From NCBI GenBank assembly GCA_963809695.1, contig CAWEKI010000010.1, forward strand, positions 372,001-436,000: a stretch of DNA of 64,000 bases. Direction: 5' to 3'. Below the pieces are notes generated by a model. It was not told the DNA's origin, ran no database searches, and saw only the letters and a list, made by a program, of their open reading frames with translations. Both the position numbers and the translations under genes were made by a program. This document shows positions 17,981 to 27,790 of the stretch, piece by piece. Position 1 is the stretch's first letter. Every line of letters begins with the position of its first letter. This DNA comes from JAGDMJ01 sp963809695. GTDB taxonomy: Bacteria > Bacteroidota > Ignavibacteria > UBA10030 > UBA6906.

Positions 17981-19048
17981 CTAAGGCGATGACCTGCAAG
18001 AAAGATTCGTGAAGCTAGTGGACAGCCACGCCCCGCAGAACGTACCGATTGAATTAGTGAAAACGTCGACAATGCTGGAGTCACGCCAGGGAACCAAGTA
18101 CTGGGCGGACTCGACTGATAGGCTGATCAGACAAGCGACGCCCGTTGCAGCGAGGACGAGCATCACCTTTCTCATGCGCATCTTCAATAAGAGGCCGAGC
18201 AGGACTCCGAGTGGGAGAAACGCGATCAGGTTGTAAAATATATCACTCGTGTTCCATTGTCCGTCCCAGTATGTAAGAGGCGAAGAGAGAATCTTGCGCG
18301 CTGGTGCGATGACTTGGGTTGGGACAAGAAGAGGGATGTGGGGCTCACGCCCGATGTCCGGAATCATCCTGCCGTTGTGCCGCGGGAATTGATATGAAAG
18401 TATTGCGTTCCCGGTGTCAGGAAGCGAATTGATATCCCCCGCGGGATATATCTCAAAGCTAACGAGTGTCCCCCTCCATCGCAGTTTTCCGCTGGCCGTG
18501 CAACCAAATATGAGCTGGGCCTGGCGGTTCCATTTCAAGCCTATTACCGGTTGCGTTTCTCCAGATGTTACTACCCGCCCCGAATCCATTATTGTGACGC
18601 TCCCTCCCCGGACAATACAGAGAAAGGTGTTGAGGTGGTCTGGCTTGCCCAAAGGCACTCGGAAATGCTTCATACCCACATCCGCGACCCGGAAGGCAAA
18701 AGTCAACAGGCCTTTCTCCTCAAGAATTCGGAAATTCGTTGCGGATTCAATGGGGGTGTAGTCCAGAATGCAACCAGAACCATTTTTGCTGGCAGGGAAG
18801 AACCTGAGCATGACTGCAAAGGTGTCCAGACCGGCGATCTTCGATGGGGTCCCGTCGCTTATGGATATTGAAGGAGGGGTAAATTGCAGCCCTTTTCCTT
18901 CGTCAAAACTCGCAAGGTTCTTGCGGGTAAAATCAAACGGCCACAGGGCCAACCACAAGAACGCCAGAAGCCAGAGGAAGAGCATAATGAAAAGGATTGT
19001 TCTCATCCAATTCTCATCAGGGCGCAACAACGAAAGGGCATGCTCCAT
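17981..19048 (-). CDS. Membrane protein with LamG-like and VanZ-like domains
   Basis: About 355 residues from the ATG at 19048; the frame is open further upstream, but the extra part is Cys-rich and lacks coding character, and an ATG at 19006 is also possible. One transmembrane helix lies near residues 15-36 (FIMLFLWLLAFLWLALW). A concanavalin/LamG-like beta region follows (about 45-225), then four hydrophobic segments of a VanZ-like domain, including FLPLGVLLGLLL and LISLSVESAQYLVPWRDSSI, whose E-x-x-Q-x-x-x-x-R-x-x-x-x-D pattern is typical. VanZ-type domains have been linked to glycopeptide resistance and envelope functions, but the fusion with LamG is functionally unknown. The gene is not in an operon. 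Confidence 0.78.
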   Translation of the reverse strand: MEHALSLLRPDENWMRTILFIMLFLWLLAFLWLALWPFDFTRKNLASFDEGKGLQFTPPSISISDGTPSKIAGLDTFAVMLRFFPASKNGSGCILDYTPIESATNFRILEEKGLLTFAFRVADVGMKHFRVPLGKPDHLNTFLCIVRGGSVTIMDSGRVVTSGETQPVIGLKWNRQAQLIFGCTASGKLRWRGTLVSFEIYPAGDINSLPDTGNAILSYQFPRHNGRMIPDIGREPHIPLLVPTQVIAPARKILSSPLTYWDGQWNTSDIFYNLIAFLPLGVLLGLLLKMRMRKVMLVLAATGVACLISLSVESAQYLVPWRDSSIVDVFTNSIGTFCGAWLSTSFTNLSCRSSP

Positions 19049-19486
19049 TGCTCTGAAAAATAAATGAAATTTGAATGCGAATATCAAGAAATGCCGCGAT
19101 CGGCCAATACGCCAAGACATCCAATCCGGCCGAAGATTGTCGCGCCGAAGCTGCGGACGGCAAAAGCAAGCCGGTGTGGAAAGCCCCCGCGAAGCCCAGG
19201 GGAAGATACAGCTAGCCAAGATACACCAAAAACTAGTTGACGTTGAACAGGTATGCAATAAAATGCAGCGAGTTTTTTGACACAGCATTCTTCCCGCATT
19301 GAGCGCGATGGAAGGCCTTATTCATTGCTCCACAAGAAACTGCCCAAATTAGGAACTTTCGTATTATTTCAATGTTAAGTCATTGATATGTCCCTTCCAG
19401 GCTTTGGAGCACAGGTGTATCACGCTCTGCCGCGCGCGGTGTTTGTAGCCTTCAGGCCGCGAAGTTCACTCACCTCGGGTCGACAT

Positions 19487-22400
19487 ATGCGCTCAAGCCT
19501 TTTATTCAACTCCCGACATCGCAATGCCATCTATCTGGCCATACTGATGTTCTTGTTCCCCCTGCTGGCTGCACTCCCTTTGAGCCATTCGGCTATAGGG
19601 GGCGATTCACGAAATGGGCGACCCCGGAACCCGCCTGCCACGACAGCTTCGAAGGACGTTATTCCAGGTACAGTTGTCGTCAAACTCAGGCGCTCCAGTT
19701 CAATGACCGACGGTCCGCTACGGCAAGGGGCCGATCCTTTCGTGAGTGCCATTGCTCGTTGCGGCGTGACTTCGCTTGCGCGCGCTTTTCCGATGAGGGC
19801 CCCTTTGAGTGACGCCGATGTTGCTGCAGGGAAAGTTGATCTTTCCCGGATCCATTTTGCGGAAATTCCTATGAGCATGAATCCGGTGGAGGTCGCAGCC
19901 CAACTTGCGGCTCTGCCCGAGGTCGAGTATGCGGAGCCAAAATACTACAGCTATCTGTGCGACGTTCCCAACGACTCGGACTACGCACTCTGGCAACAAG
20001 ATTATCTTGACCGGATGCATGTCGCCGATGGATGGGCGCTGCAGAAGGGAAGTCCTGATGTGGTGATTGCCACGGTGGATGGCGGGACGTACTGGCAGCA
20101 TGAAGATTTGAACGCAAACCTCTGGATCAACCCTGCAGAGGACATCAATCACAATGGGCGTTTTGACCCCGGGCCTCCTCTTGCAGGAGACGAAGATGGC
20201 ATCGACCAGGACGGCAACGGGAAGGTCGATGATGTCATCGGCTGGAATTTCACCACCAATTCGAACAACCCCCGTGGATCCCAATCCACGCCGGGCAGCG
20301 CCGATCATGGGACAGAGACAGCCAGTGCGTTCGGGGCCGTGACCAACAACGGCCGCGGGATGGCCGGAACGAGCTGGAACTGCCGGTTGATGCCGGTCTG
20401 CGTTGCGGACCCCCAGATTGATCTCGAGGTTCCCTACGGCTTCGAAGGAATTGAATACGCCTCCCGTATGGGCGCCCGCGTCATTAACTGCAGCTGGTAT
20501 CGTCCCGGTGGCTGGGCGAATCGCTCGCAGATGGAACAGGATGTGATAACGGCGGCGACAGATTCGGGCGCGTTGATCGTGGCTGCAGCGGGGAACAATC
20601 ATTGGCAGAATCTGGACGATAGCCCATACTATCCTGCCTCGTACGATCATGTCCTTTCGGTCGGGGCCACCTACGCCAATTCCGACCAGATTACCTGGTT
20701 CACGGACATTGGCCTGAATGTCTCGGTGTTTGCCCCCGGCACGGCTATCCGTGTGGCCAAGGACAACGGCTCCTATGGGACGGACCAGGGCACGTCACAT
20801 TCCAGTCCGTTGGTGGCAGGTCTGGCAGGCCTGCTCTTTGCCCAGCACCCGGATTGGACGCCGGATCAGGTCGCCGAGCAGATCCGTATGACAAGCAGAT
20901 CCGATCGACGGTAGTAATCCCGACCATGCAGGTTCCCTTGGCCACGGGCGGGTGAACTTCTTTCGTGCGCTCTCCGAGGTTCATTCCGGGGTTGTCGTGG
21001 TGGGGCCGGGATCCCTCCATTCACCCACTGGGAGACCATTCTTCCAGGAGGGCGACACGGTAGTCCTTTCAGTAAAGGTAAAGAACATGCTGCCTCTTCC
21101 AGCGGAAAACCTCTCATTCAACGTCACGGTGGATCCCGTCCTGGTACCGCTTGCGCCGATCCCGCGTTCAACTCGTCTCGACACTGGCGCGGAGGACTCC
21201 TTGGATTTCTATTTTCAAGTGGGTAATGTTGCCAGCAAACGGGATGTGAATGTCAGACTGAGTTGGAGCGCGAATGCAAATGAATCGGATGCACACATGT
21301 TCAAGACCACTGTGTATGCCGGGGGCGGATTCTGGGAACATCAGAAGAGTCCCACAGCGATTCCGCTCTGGAGTGTCCATGCCGTAAGCAGCAGTGTCGT
21401 TTGGGCGGCCGGGGTCAGTGGAAATAATCTACCCGTAGTCCTGAAAACCACGAACGGCGGCGACAATTGGATCCCTGTTAATGGCGACCTTTCCCGCTAC
21501 CCCAACGTGGGGCTGTATTCCATTTTTGCTCTCGATTCACTCCTTGTCTGGGTTGGAGACGGGGCAGGACGAATTTTCGCGACTACCAATGGAGGAGTAT
21601 CCTGGACGCTCCAGGGTTACCCTGCACCGCAAAGCAGTTTTATCGATGGCCTCTGGTTCTTCGATGCGGCTAATGGCTACGCTCTGGGGGATCCCGGATC
21701 TACGGGCAAATTCGTAATCCTTCGGACGACCGATGGCGGAGCGACGTGGGATCACATGACCAGTGAGCCGGTTGCGGTTGCGGGATCATACGGGGTGTTC
21801 AATGAATTCTGCTGCACCGACAGACAACACATCTGGTTTGGGACATCCAATGCGTTGGTTTGGCGCACAAGCGATGCGGGAGACACATGGTCGTCGGTTA
21901 CAGTCGGGACCGGCGAGGTGACCTCTCTCGCAATGCGTGATGATTCTGTGGGAGTCCTTTCTTCAGGATCACCGAAGAACAGCGAACCGACGATCTTCGC
22001 GCGAACTAGCGACGGGGGTACTACTTGGCAAACGCTCTCAGGGGTAAAGCCGGACAAGGGATTAGCGGCTGCATTCCCTGTTGGTTCAACATATGTATGG
22101 TTTGCCGGACTCCAGACGGTAGCTTGCTCGCGTGACAATGGCGTAACCTGGGCGTTGCAACCGACAGAACCCACCTCCGGTCTCATATATGCAGTATCGT
22201 TGTTCGATCCCACACACGGGTGGATGGTCACGGGTCAAGGGGAGATCCTCCGATATCATGACCGCAGTGAAATCACGACGGCAGGGCCCGAGCTCCGCGA
22301 AATGTTGCCGCTGCAGATTATGCTTGAACAAAACTATCCCAACCCCTTCAACCCATCTACGATGATCCGCTTCGATCTTCCAAGCCGATCACAAGTGACG

Positions 22401-22574
22401 CTCGCTGTTTTCAACACGCTGGGCCAGCAGGTGGCCGAGCTGATCAACGGCGAGGTCGAGGCAGGGTATCATGAGGTCACGTTCAATGCCAGCAGTCTTG
22501 CAAGCGGGGTATATTTCTATAGAATCCAGGCGGGCAACTTTAATCAGGCACGAAAGTTAATACTCTTGAGGTAA
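19487..22574 (+). pseudogene. Subtilisin-family (S8) protease with YCF48-like repeats and T9SS tail, broken by a frameshift
   Basis: Two adjacent reading frames make up one protein. The first (to 20914) has a signal segment (start chosen at ATG 19487; an ATG at 19388 is also in frame), a propeptide-like region and the S8 catalytic residues in ATVDGG (Asp), ADHGTET (His) and GTSHSSP (Ser). Just after QIRMT the frame breaks: shifting by one base near 20891-20897 restores ADPIDGSNPDHAGSLGHGRV and runs on through NFFRAL to 22574. The second part holds an Ig-like stretch, YCF48/BNR-type repeats (TTNGGVSW, TTDGGATW, TSDAGDTW) and a T9SS domain (NYPNPFNPSTMIRF). As written, the product would be an active-site-containing protease lacking its surface-sorting tail. 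A one-base insertion, a true mutation or an assembly error are all possible. Confidence 0.85.
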
Positions 22575-22599
22575 TGTTGGACTTTCATACTAAAAAAAC

Positions 22600-22635
22600 G
22601 GGAGGCTTGAGGGTGCTCAGGCTTCCCTTTTGTTT
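22600..22635 (+). terminator. Rho-independent terminator after the S8/T9SS gene
   Basis: A 12-base stem (22600-22611 with 22616-22627, with G-T pairs) closes a four-base loop and is followed by TTTTGTTT. It lies 26 bases after the stop of the subtilase/T9SS gene. Confidence 0.8.
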
Positions 22636-22850
22636 GCGCGTCAGCTGTGGCAATGACAAGCCGGAGAAGCGAGAGATCCCACCAGCATGCACTCTTGCAC
22701 AAAGATAAGGTAATCGGAAAGCGGCTAAAGGTGGGTGTGCTGAGTACTGGACCCTCGACAGGTGAAAAAGGGTGGACCCACAAGGGGCCTGGCGGCCCAA
22801 ACATGACTCACCCACAAGCACCGGTCAACACGTGGTAGAGAAAAAGCTAA
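22636..22850. other. Non-coding stretch left of the repeat unit
   Basis: I see no gene or clear signal here. The sequence leads into the terminator-plus-spacer repeat that starts near 22850. Confidence 0.4.
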
Positions 22851-22985
22851 GGCTCCGGTTCGATAAACCGGAGCCTATTTGAGGATTGAGGATCGAAAAT
22901 CGAGAATTGAGCATGACTGTGGGTAATTTTCGATCCTCGTCTCTCAATCTTCAATTTTCAATCCTCATGCACCCACCAGGACTCG
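22846..22985 (-). repeat. Left copy of a terminator + spacer + tRNA-Lys 3-prime-end unit
   Basis: Read on the minus strand this unit has three parts: an 18-base copy of the tRNA-Lys 3-prime end (22985-22968), a spacer with pyrimidine-rich and purine-rich arms that can pair (around 22967-22878), and a 10-bp hairpin (22866-22875 with 22851-22860) followed by a weak U-tract. The same order occurs at 30334-30506. The 18 bases at 22968-22985 are identical to 30613-30630, the 3-prime end of the intact tRNA-Lys gene. It looks like a recombination or attachment junction. Confidence 0.75.
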
Positions 22986-22989
22986 GACG

Positions 22990-23420
22990 TCACTCCAAGC
23001 ACAATGGGTGCAAACAAATGGACCGTACCGTGGGGATGTCACCTGTCTGGCGGCTTACGGAACACGGCTCTTTGCGAGTACCAAAGGTGCCGGGGTGTTT
23101 TTCTCAACCGATAGCGGGGCCACATGGTCTCCGATCGATTCTGATTTTGGTACCTCAATGATCGAGGCGCTCGGTGTCAACGGCGACGATTTGTATGTTG
23201 GCCTCAATCAGGAGCAGGGCATTTTTCGTCCTACAGACGGTGGCGCGACTTGGATCCAGATTAATAGCGGGCTCATTTCTCCTGTCGCTCCCTCCCCCGC
23301 TGGTCAGGTTGTAAGTCTCTGTTTTGATGACACGAATGTCTATGCGGGTACCGATCTCGCCATCTATCGCTCAAGCGACAGGGGGAGAGCTGGACGAGAG
23401 CGGATTCCTTGCCATGGTAG
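22990..23420 (+). pseudogene. Fragment of a YCF48/BNR-repeat T9SS protein (N-terminal part)
   Basis: The frame reads ...LQAQWVQTNGPYRGDV and continues with SSTDSGATW-type repeats, closely matching the mature N-terminus of the intact protein at 33611-36694 (QWMQTNGPYGGDI). The signal peptide is missing: homology begins just right of the tRNA 3-prime-end copy at 22985. Near 23385 the frame slips; a shifted frame gives DRGESWTRADSLPW and then a TAG at 23418. The gene is therefore truncated at both ends and frameshifted. The right end lies within 30 bases of the end of the GC-rich minus-strand gene, so the insertion boundary is probably here. Confidence 0.82.
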
Positions 23421-23446
23421 GGCCACATCTATCTTGTGTGTGATGG

Positions 23447-26119
23447 CTAACGGTGTTCACCGAGAGCAGACTGCAACACCGCGTCGAGGTCCACAACGGC
23501 AGGGTCACCGGGGGGCGGGTCACCGAGCAACGCCCGTGCCTCGCGTGTCGCCGTGCGAAGGGCACCGCTCGGATCCGTCAAGATCGCTGTGTAGCCGGTT
23601 TCGTCCTCAGCCCCTGCTGCAACCGCGCCGAAAACGCGAAGCGCCCGGTCCCGCTCGCCCGTCTTGACGAGAAGCAGGGCCAGGGCGCCGCACAGGGTGT
23701 CGATGCCCACATACCCCACGCCGCCGCAGAAGTGGAGTGCCTCCTCGAGGATCGCGCGCCCGCCTTCCTCGTCGCCGGTGGCCAGCGTCACGCTTGCCAA
23801 GCCACAAAGGGCCATGGACCGCGGCCACGCCGCGGAGCGTGAGCGCGCAATCGCTGCCGAATCGGCGAACTCCGTCCGCGCACCGGCGAAATCTCCACGC
23901 TTGAGCTTGATGCGCGCACTCACTGAGAGCGCATAAGAAAGGGCCTCGTCGTCCTGCTGGCGCCGCGCGAGGCGTCTGAGCTCCTCGGTTTGGCGCTCCA
24001 CTTCGTCGATGACTCCGTGGTAGAGGTCAGCGTAGCAGATCATCGTGAGCGCCCAGATCTCGACGAATGTTTGACCCGCGTCGCGCGCGAGCACCAATGC
24101 GCGATCGAGAACTGCGAGGGCACGAGACCGTTCGGTGGGCCCAAGAAGCATCCCCCACGCTGTCTTGATGCTAGGCAGAAAGTCTCGCTCGCCGGCATCT
24201 TCGAGCACGGCGCAGGCGGCCTCGAGATCCGGGGCCGCGGCAGGGACGAGCATTGCCGCGCGCGCCCAGGACCAGATCCCCAGCGCCAGGGCAGCGCGGA
24301 GTGGGTCAGTGGGGCGCGGGAGTGGCTTCAAGAGCTCGTGGGTCGTAAGCACCTCCGCCGTCCGGGCATCGCTTAGCCGCGCGAAACCGAAGTGGATAAA
24401 TAGCTGCCACGCGAGTTCTGGGTCGCCATCGGCGCTCGCGGCAAAGCGCAGCGCGAGGCGCGCCCCCGCCTCCTCCAACGCGACGCGCTCGTGGGCGGCT
24501 TGACGCGTGTGCGCACGCAACATGTTCATGTGCTCGCCAGCGAGGAATTGGACGATCCACTGGCCGTACCGGAGGCGTGCCGCACGCTCTTCGCCGGCCT
24601 CGGCCAGCCGCTCGCGAGCCAGCTCTCGCACGGTTTCGAGGAGGTGGAAGCGCGCCTCGCCACGCACTTCGGTCCGCACGAGCAGGCTTTTTTCGACGAG
24701 TGAAGTGAGACCGTCCAGCGTTTCGGGGCCTGCGTCCGCTACCACGGCCGCGGCGGCGTCTTCCGAGAAGCTGCCAGCGAAAACGCCGAGACGGCGGAAG
24801 AAGACTCGTTCCTCCGGGCGAAGAAGATCCAGGCTCCAATCGAGCGTGGCGCGAAGGGTTCGGTGCCGCTCAGGGAAATCCCGCTTGCTTGCGGTGAGCG
24901 ACAAGAGCGAATTGCTGAGGCGTGGCAGCATGGCCTGCGGCGACAGCAGGCGTACGCGCGCTGCGGCAAGCTCGATGGCGAGGGGAAGCGCGTCCAGGCG
25001 CCGGCACAGCTCTGCGACGGCTGCTCGGTTCTCGTCGTCGATGCCGAAGTCCGGCCTGACCTCCTTAGCACGCTCTTCGAACAGGGCCATCGCAGGCGTG
25101 GTGTCGCCGTGCGCCTGGAAGGCGTGCGGCAAAGGCGGGATGGGGACTTCTCGCTCCCCCCGGATGCGCAGCGCCTCGCGGCTCGTGATGAGGATTTTCA
25201 GGTGCGGGCACACCGACAGCACATTTCGCACGTTGTCTGCCGCCTCGAGCAATTGCTCAAAGTTGTCGAGGACCAGAAGCGCGCGACGGACGCGCAGGAA
25301 GCCGAGCAACAGCTTCTCCGGATCGCCCCCGGAGGAGGACGAGGGAATCTCGAGGAGGGAGACGATTGTGGGCACCACGTCGCGCACGTTGCGCACCCCA
25401 GCGAGCGGCACATAGAAGACGCCGTCGCTGAACAGCGGGCCGAGCGTGTTCGCGATGTGGATCGCGAGCCGGGTTTTGCCAGTGCCGCCGGGGCCCGTGA
25501 GGGTCACGAGCCCCGCGTCAGGGCGACGAAGAAGGCCTGCGATGAGTTCGACCTGCGAGTCCCGGCCGATGAGTTCGCCGCGCTCGAAGGGAGGAAGGCT
25601 GCGCGGCGGCGCCTCGGGCTCGGGCTGCGGTTCCGCGGTGGCTTCCGCGTTCGCCGCGGTGAACCGCTCCGTGAGCATGAGCGCGAGGTCATTTTCGATG
25701 AGATCCTTGAGCTCTACCGCGTCAGAAAAGGAGCGGTACGAGAGCTTGTCCTCTTCCTGGATGCGGCGGATGAGATCCTTTAGCCGGTCATCTCGAGTGT
25801 CCGCGCGTTTGATGTAGACAAGCTTGGGCATGTGCTTGGCCAGGAGGTACTCGTCCTCGAGGCCTGAGACGGTCTCCGTGGGTGCGATCCAACCGTAGCG
25901 CTGCCAGTAGATCCCGATGAACACGTCACTCTGCGCCAGGTACGCCCGGTAGAGATCACGCGGCGGGTGTGGGCGGGCCCCCATTTCGAACATGACTGGT
26001 GTGAGGCAGATGTGCTGGATTGCCTCCTTGCTGGCTGCGCGCTCGGCAGCGAGTTCCTGGAGCGTGGAGCTCACGAAGACGCGGAGCCGCTGGTCGGGGG
26101 TGCGTATCGGCGAGATCAT
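23447..26119 (-). CDS. DUF4062 + NB-ARC-type ATPase + TPR-like protein
   Basis: An 890-residue cytoplasmic protein. Residues ~10-105 are a DUF4062 domain (LRVFVSSTLQELAAERAA, then IGIYWQRYGW). Residues ~180-500 form a signal-transduction ATPase of the AfsR/NB-ARC (STAND) class: Walker A GPGGTGKT (209-216), Walker B LLVLDNFEQLL, ILITSREALRIRGE and LPLAIELAAARVRLLSP. The C-terminal ~350 residues are helical, Ala/Arg/Leu-rich TPR-like repeats. The architecture is that of a regulated sensor/switch; some STAND proteins with DUF4062 serve in signalling or defence, but no effector domain is visible. GC content and codon use are far higher than in the neighbours, a strong sign of horizontal transfer. 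It stands alone on the minus strand. Confidence 0.88.
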   Translation of the reverse strand: MISPIRTPDQRLRVFVSSTLQELAAERAASKEAIQHICLTPVMFEMGARPHPPRDLYRAYLAQSDVFIGIYWQRYGWIAPTETVSGLEDEYLLAKHMPKLVYIKRADTRDDRLKDLIRRIQEEDKLSYRSFSDAVELKDLIENDLALMLTERFTAANAEATAEPQPEPEAPPRSLPPFERGELIGRDSQVELIAGLLRRPDAGLVTLTGPGGTGKTRLAIHIANTLGPLFSDGVFYVPLAGVRNVRDVVPTIVSLLEIPSSSSGGDPEKLLLGFLRVRRALLVLDNFEQLLEAADNVRNVLSVCPHLKILITSREALRIRGEREVPIPPLPHAFQAHGDTTPAMALFEERAKEVRPDFGIDDENRAAVAELCRRLDALPLAIELAAARVRLLSPQAMLPRLSNSLLSLTASKRDFPERHRTLRATLDWSLDLLRPEERVFFRRLGVFAGSFSEDAAAAVVADAGPETLDGLTSLVEKSLLVRTEVRGEARFHLLETVRELARERLAEAGEERAARLRYGQWIVQFLAGEHMNMLRAHTRQAAHERVALEEAGARLALRFAASADGDPELAWQLFIHFGFARLSDARTAEVLTTHELLKPLPRPTDPLRAALALGIWSWARAAMLVPAAAPDLEAACAVLEDAGERDFLPSIKTAWGMLLGPTERSRALAVLDRALVLARDAGQTFVEIWALTMICYADLYHGVIDEVERQTEELRRLARRQQDDEALSYALSVSARIKLKRGDFAGARTEFADSAAIARSRSAAWPRSMALCGLASVTLATGDEEGGRAILEEALHFCGGVGYVGIDTLCGALALLLVKTGERDRALRVFGAVAAGAEDETGYTAILTDPSGALRTATREARALLGDPPPGDPAVVDLDAVLQSALGEHR

Positions 26120-26693
26120 AAATCAACCTTCCCTGGAGCGTCTGCAGCTTGCATGCGCGTGCGCACAAACAGGGTCGATGGCGTAGCATGGGGACCCCTC
26201 ACAACACTCCGGGTATCTCGCCCGGGGTTCTTAAGGATTGTATGGTGTGAGAGGAGCTTTCCGACCATAGAAAGACGCGCAAGCGTGAATGGTCCCGGGA
26301 ACGCAGCAGGACTATAGTCCAGCGACCAGTTGAATGTAAGAACCGCTAAATTCGGGCACATAGTTCCCCTCTTTACTCACATGCCTTTCGCAGATGCCTC
26401 CGGAGGGGTGGGAAAAAGCCTATTTGGACTGTACCTCATGTATGGAACGCGAGGAAAGATGGAGGATGGAAAATGGAGAATCGAAGATTGTTAGGAAAGC
26501 TTTAGGGAGAGCCTTTGCAGAAAAACCTCCAAGGGAGGCCGGAAAAATCGCCTTTTGGTTGTAATAGGTATAGGATGGAGAGGGAGGATGGAGAATGGAA
26601 GATTGAGGATTGAAATTTGAAGATTGAGGATGACTTGAAGTAATTTTCCCCGAAGGGGTCCTTCGGACAATCCTCGATTTTCAATTTTCAATT
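26120..26693. repeat. Non-coding region with a purine/pyrimidine inverted-repeat element
   Basis: No gene is visible. From about 26575 to 26692 lies a second member of the GATTGAGGAT/AATCCTCGATTTTCAATTTTCAAT repeat family; 26619-26692 (74 bases) is identical to 30402-30475. The purine-rich left arm can fold onto the pyrimidine-rich right arm, with small CCCCGAAGGGG and TCCTTCGGA hairpins in the middle. A shorter related purine-rich run is at 26457-26490. The element ends inside the stop codon of the cytochrome gene on the minus strand. Confidence 0.75.
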
Positions 26694-27752
26694 TCAATCC
26701 TTTCCAGGGACACCTTTGGGGTGGCAATCGATACAGCGCACAAAGTGGATGTTGTGCGGACTTGCCTTGTCCAAGTACGTCGTATTCATTTTCGTCACGT
26801 CGCGCTGGCAGTTGGAAATGGCTGGATGACAGGCGATGCAACTTTGCTTTGAAGCATTGCTGTGGCTGTCATGACATGCCAGGCAGCTGATCCCCTCGTG
26901 CACACCACGTGGAGTTCGATCATCGCTGCTTCCAACCCGGTGATATGCATCCGGGGCGTGACAGTGCATGCACACACGTTGGCGCGCGTCATTGGACATT
27001 TTCACCCGTCTTCCTTCGTCCCAGATGGGTGGGAGCGGGAGGTCAGCCGCCGGCAGATGCGTCCGCTCGTACCTCTCATAGAGTAGTACACTCGCTAATA
27101 TCTCTACCCGATCGTAAAAGATCTTCCCCGGCTCAGAATAATCCGGTGCGGAGGCCGGGAGTCCCTCACGATGGATTTTGTGGCAAGCTAGACAGGGGAT
27201 AGCGGGCTGAGTTCCATGTTCGGGCACCTTCAGCATCCATGCGCCGGTCACGTTGATCGGTGAGACCAGATCCTCGATCCCACCTGCAAAGAACATCCCA
27301 TGGCACCGCAGGCAGTCGGCATGCAATTGCTCGGCAGCATTCTGCTTCGCGTTTAGGAAAATGGCTGCGTAGGTAGCCGAATGACCGCCGGATAACCACC
27401 TGGCAAACTCCGCTCCGTGACAGCGTTGGCAATTTGCCATAAGCTCCGGAATATGCGACTCGTTCAGCAGGACTTTTTCCTGGCCACCGCCCGCAAAATG
27501 ACTCACCAGCATGATCCCCTTTTCTTTCAGGCTATGGAAACCATTATTGAGCGCGGTTCCGTGGCATTCTGTGCAATGGATATTGCGGTGCCCACTTTGC
27601 TCCCACATGCTTGAAGAACTCTCTATTTCATGACAAGTGCCGCATGTTGCCCGGGGCGAAGCAAAGTTCCAATAGAAGAAGCCTCCAATCGCGACAAGCG
27701 ACACGATTGTGGCGGATATGGAGACGCGGAAAAACGGATGGATCTTGTTCAC
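26694..27752 (-). CDS. Membrane-anchored nine-heme c-type cytochrome (NapC/NrfH-like N-terminus)
   Basis: About 352 residues from a GTG at 27752, which has an AAGG ribosome site eight bases upstream; a GTG at 27818 would overlap the GMC gene. One N-terminal helix (residues ~8-28, SATIVSLVAIGGFFYWNF) anchors the protein, and the rest is extracytoplasmic. Nine CxxCH heme-binding motifs are present: CGTCH, CTECH, CQRCH, CLRCH, CLACH, CMHCH, CLACH, CIACH and CIDCH. The first resembles the NapC/NrfH type. With the GMC oxidoreductase and subunit-3-like protein upstream in the same operon, it probably takes electrons from a periplasmic dehydrogenase (inference). The TGA stop lies in the end of a repeat element. 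Confidence 0.87.
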   Translation of the reverse strand: MNKIHPFFRVSISATIVSLVAIGGFFYWNFASPRATCGTCHEIESSSSMWEQSGHRNIHCTECHGTALNNGFHSLKEKGIMLVSHFAGGGQEKVLLNESHIPELMANCQRCHGAEFARWLSGGHSATYAAIFLNAKQNAAEQLHADCLRCHGMFFAGGIEDLVSPINVTGAWMLKVPEHGTQPAIPCLACHKIHREGLPASAPDYSEPGKIFYDRVEILASVLLYERYERTHLPAADLPLPPIWDEGRRVKMSNDARQRVCMHCHAPDAYHRVGSSDDRTPRGVHEGISCLACHDSHSNASKQSCIACHPAISNCQRDVTKMNTTYLDKASPHNIHFVRCIDCHPKGVPGKD

Positions 27753-27790
27753 AGGAATGACCTTGCGATTCAGTTCTGCATGCCCACCTG

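Noticed and set aside
19718..20650. Minus-strand ORF of 310 codons opposite the S8 protease
   Set aside because: It is antisense to a catalytic domain with all family residues and has no features of its own.
24507..25783. Long plus-strand ORFs opposite the DUF4062 ATPase
   Set aside because: GC-rich genes leave long open antisense frames; these are Arg/Ser-rich and lack any family feature.
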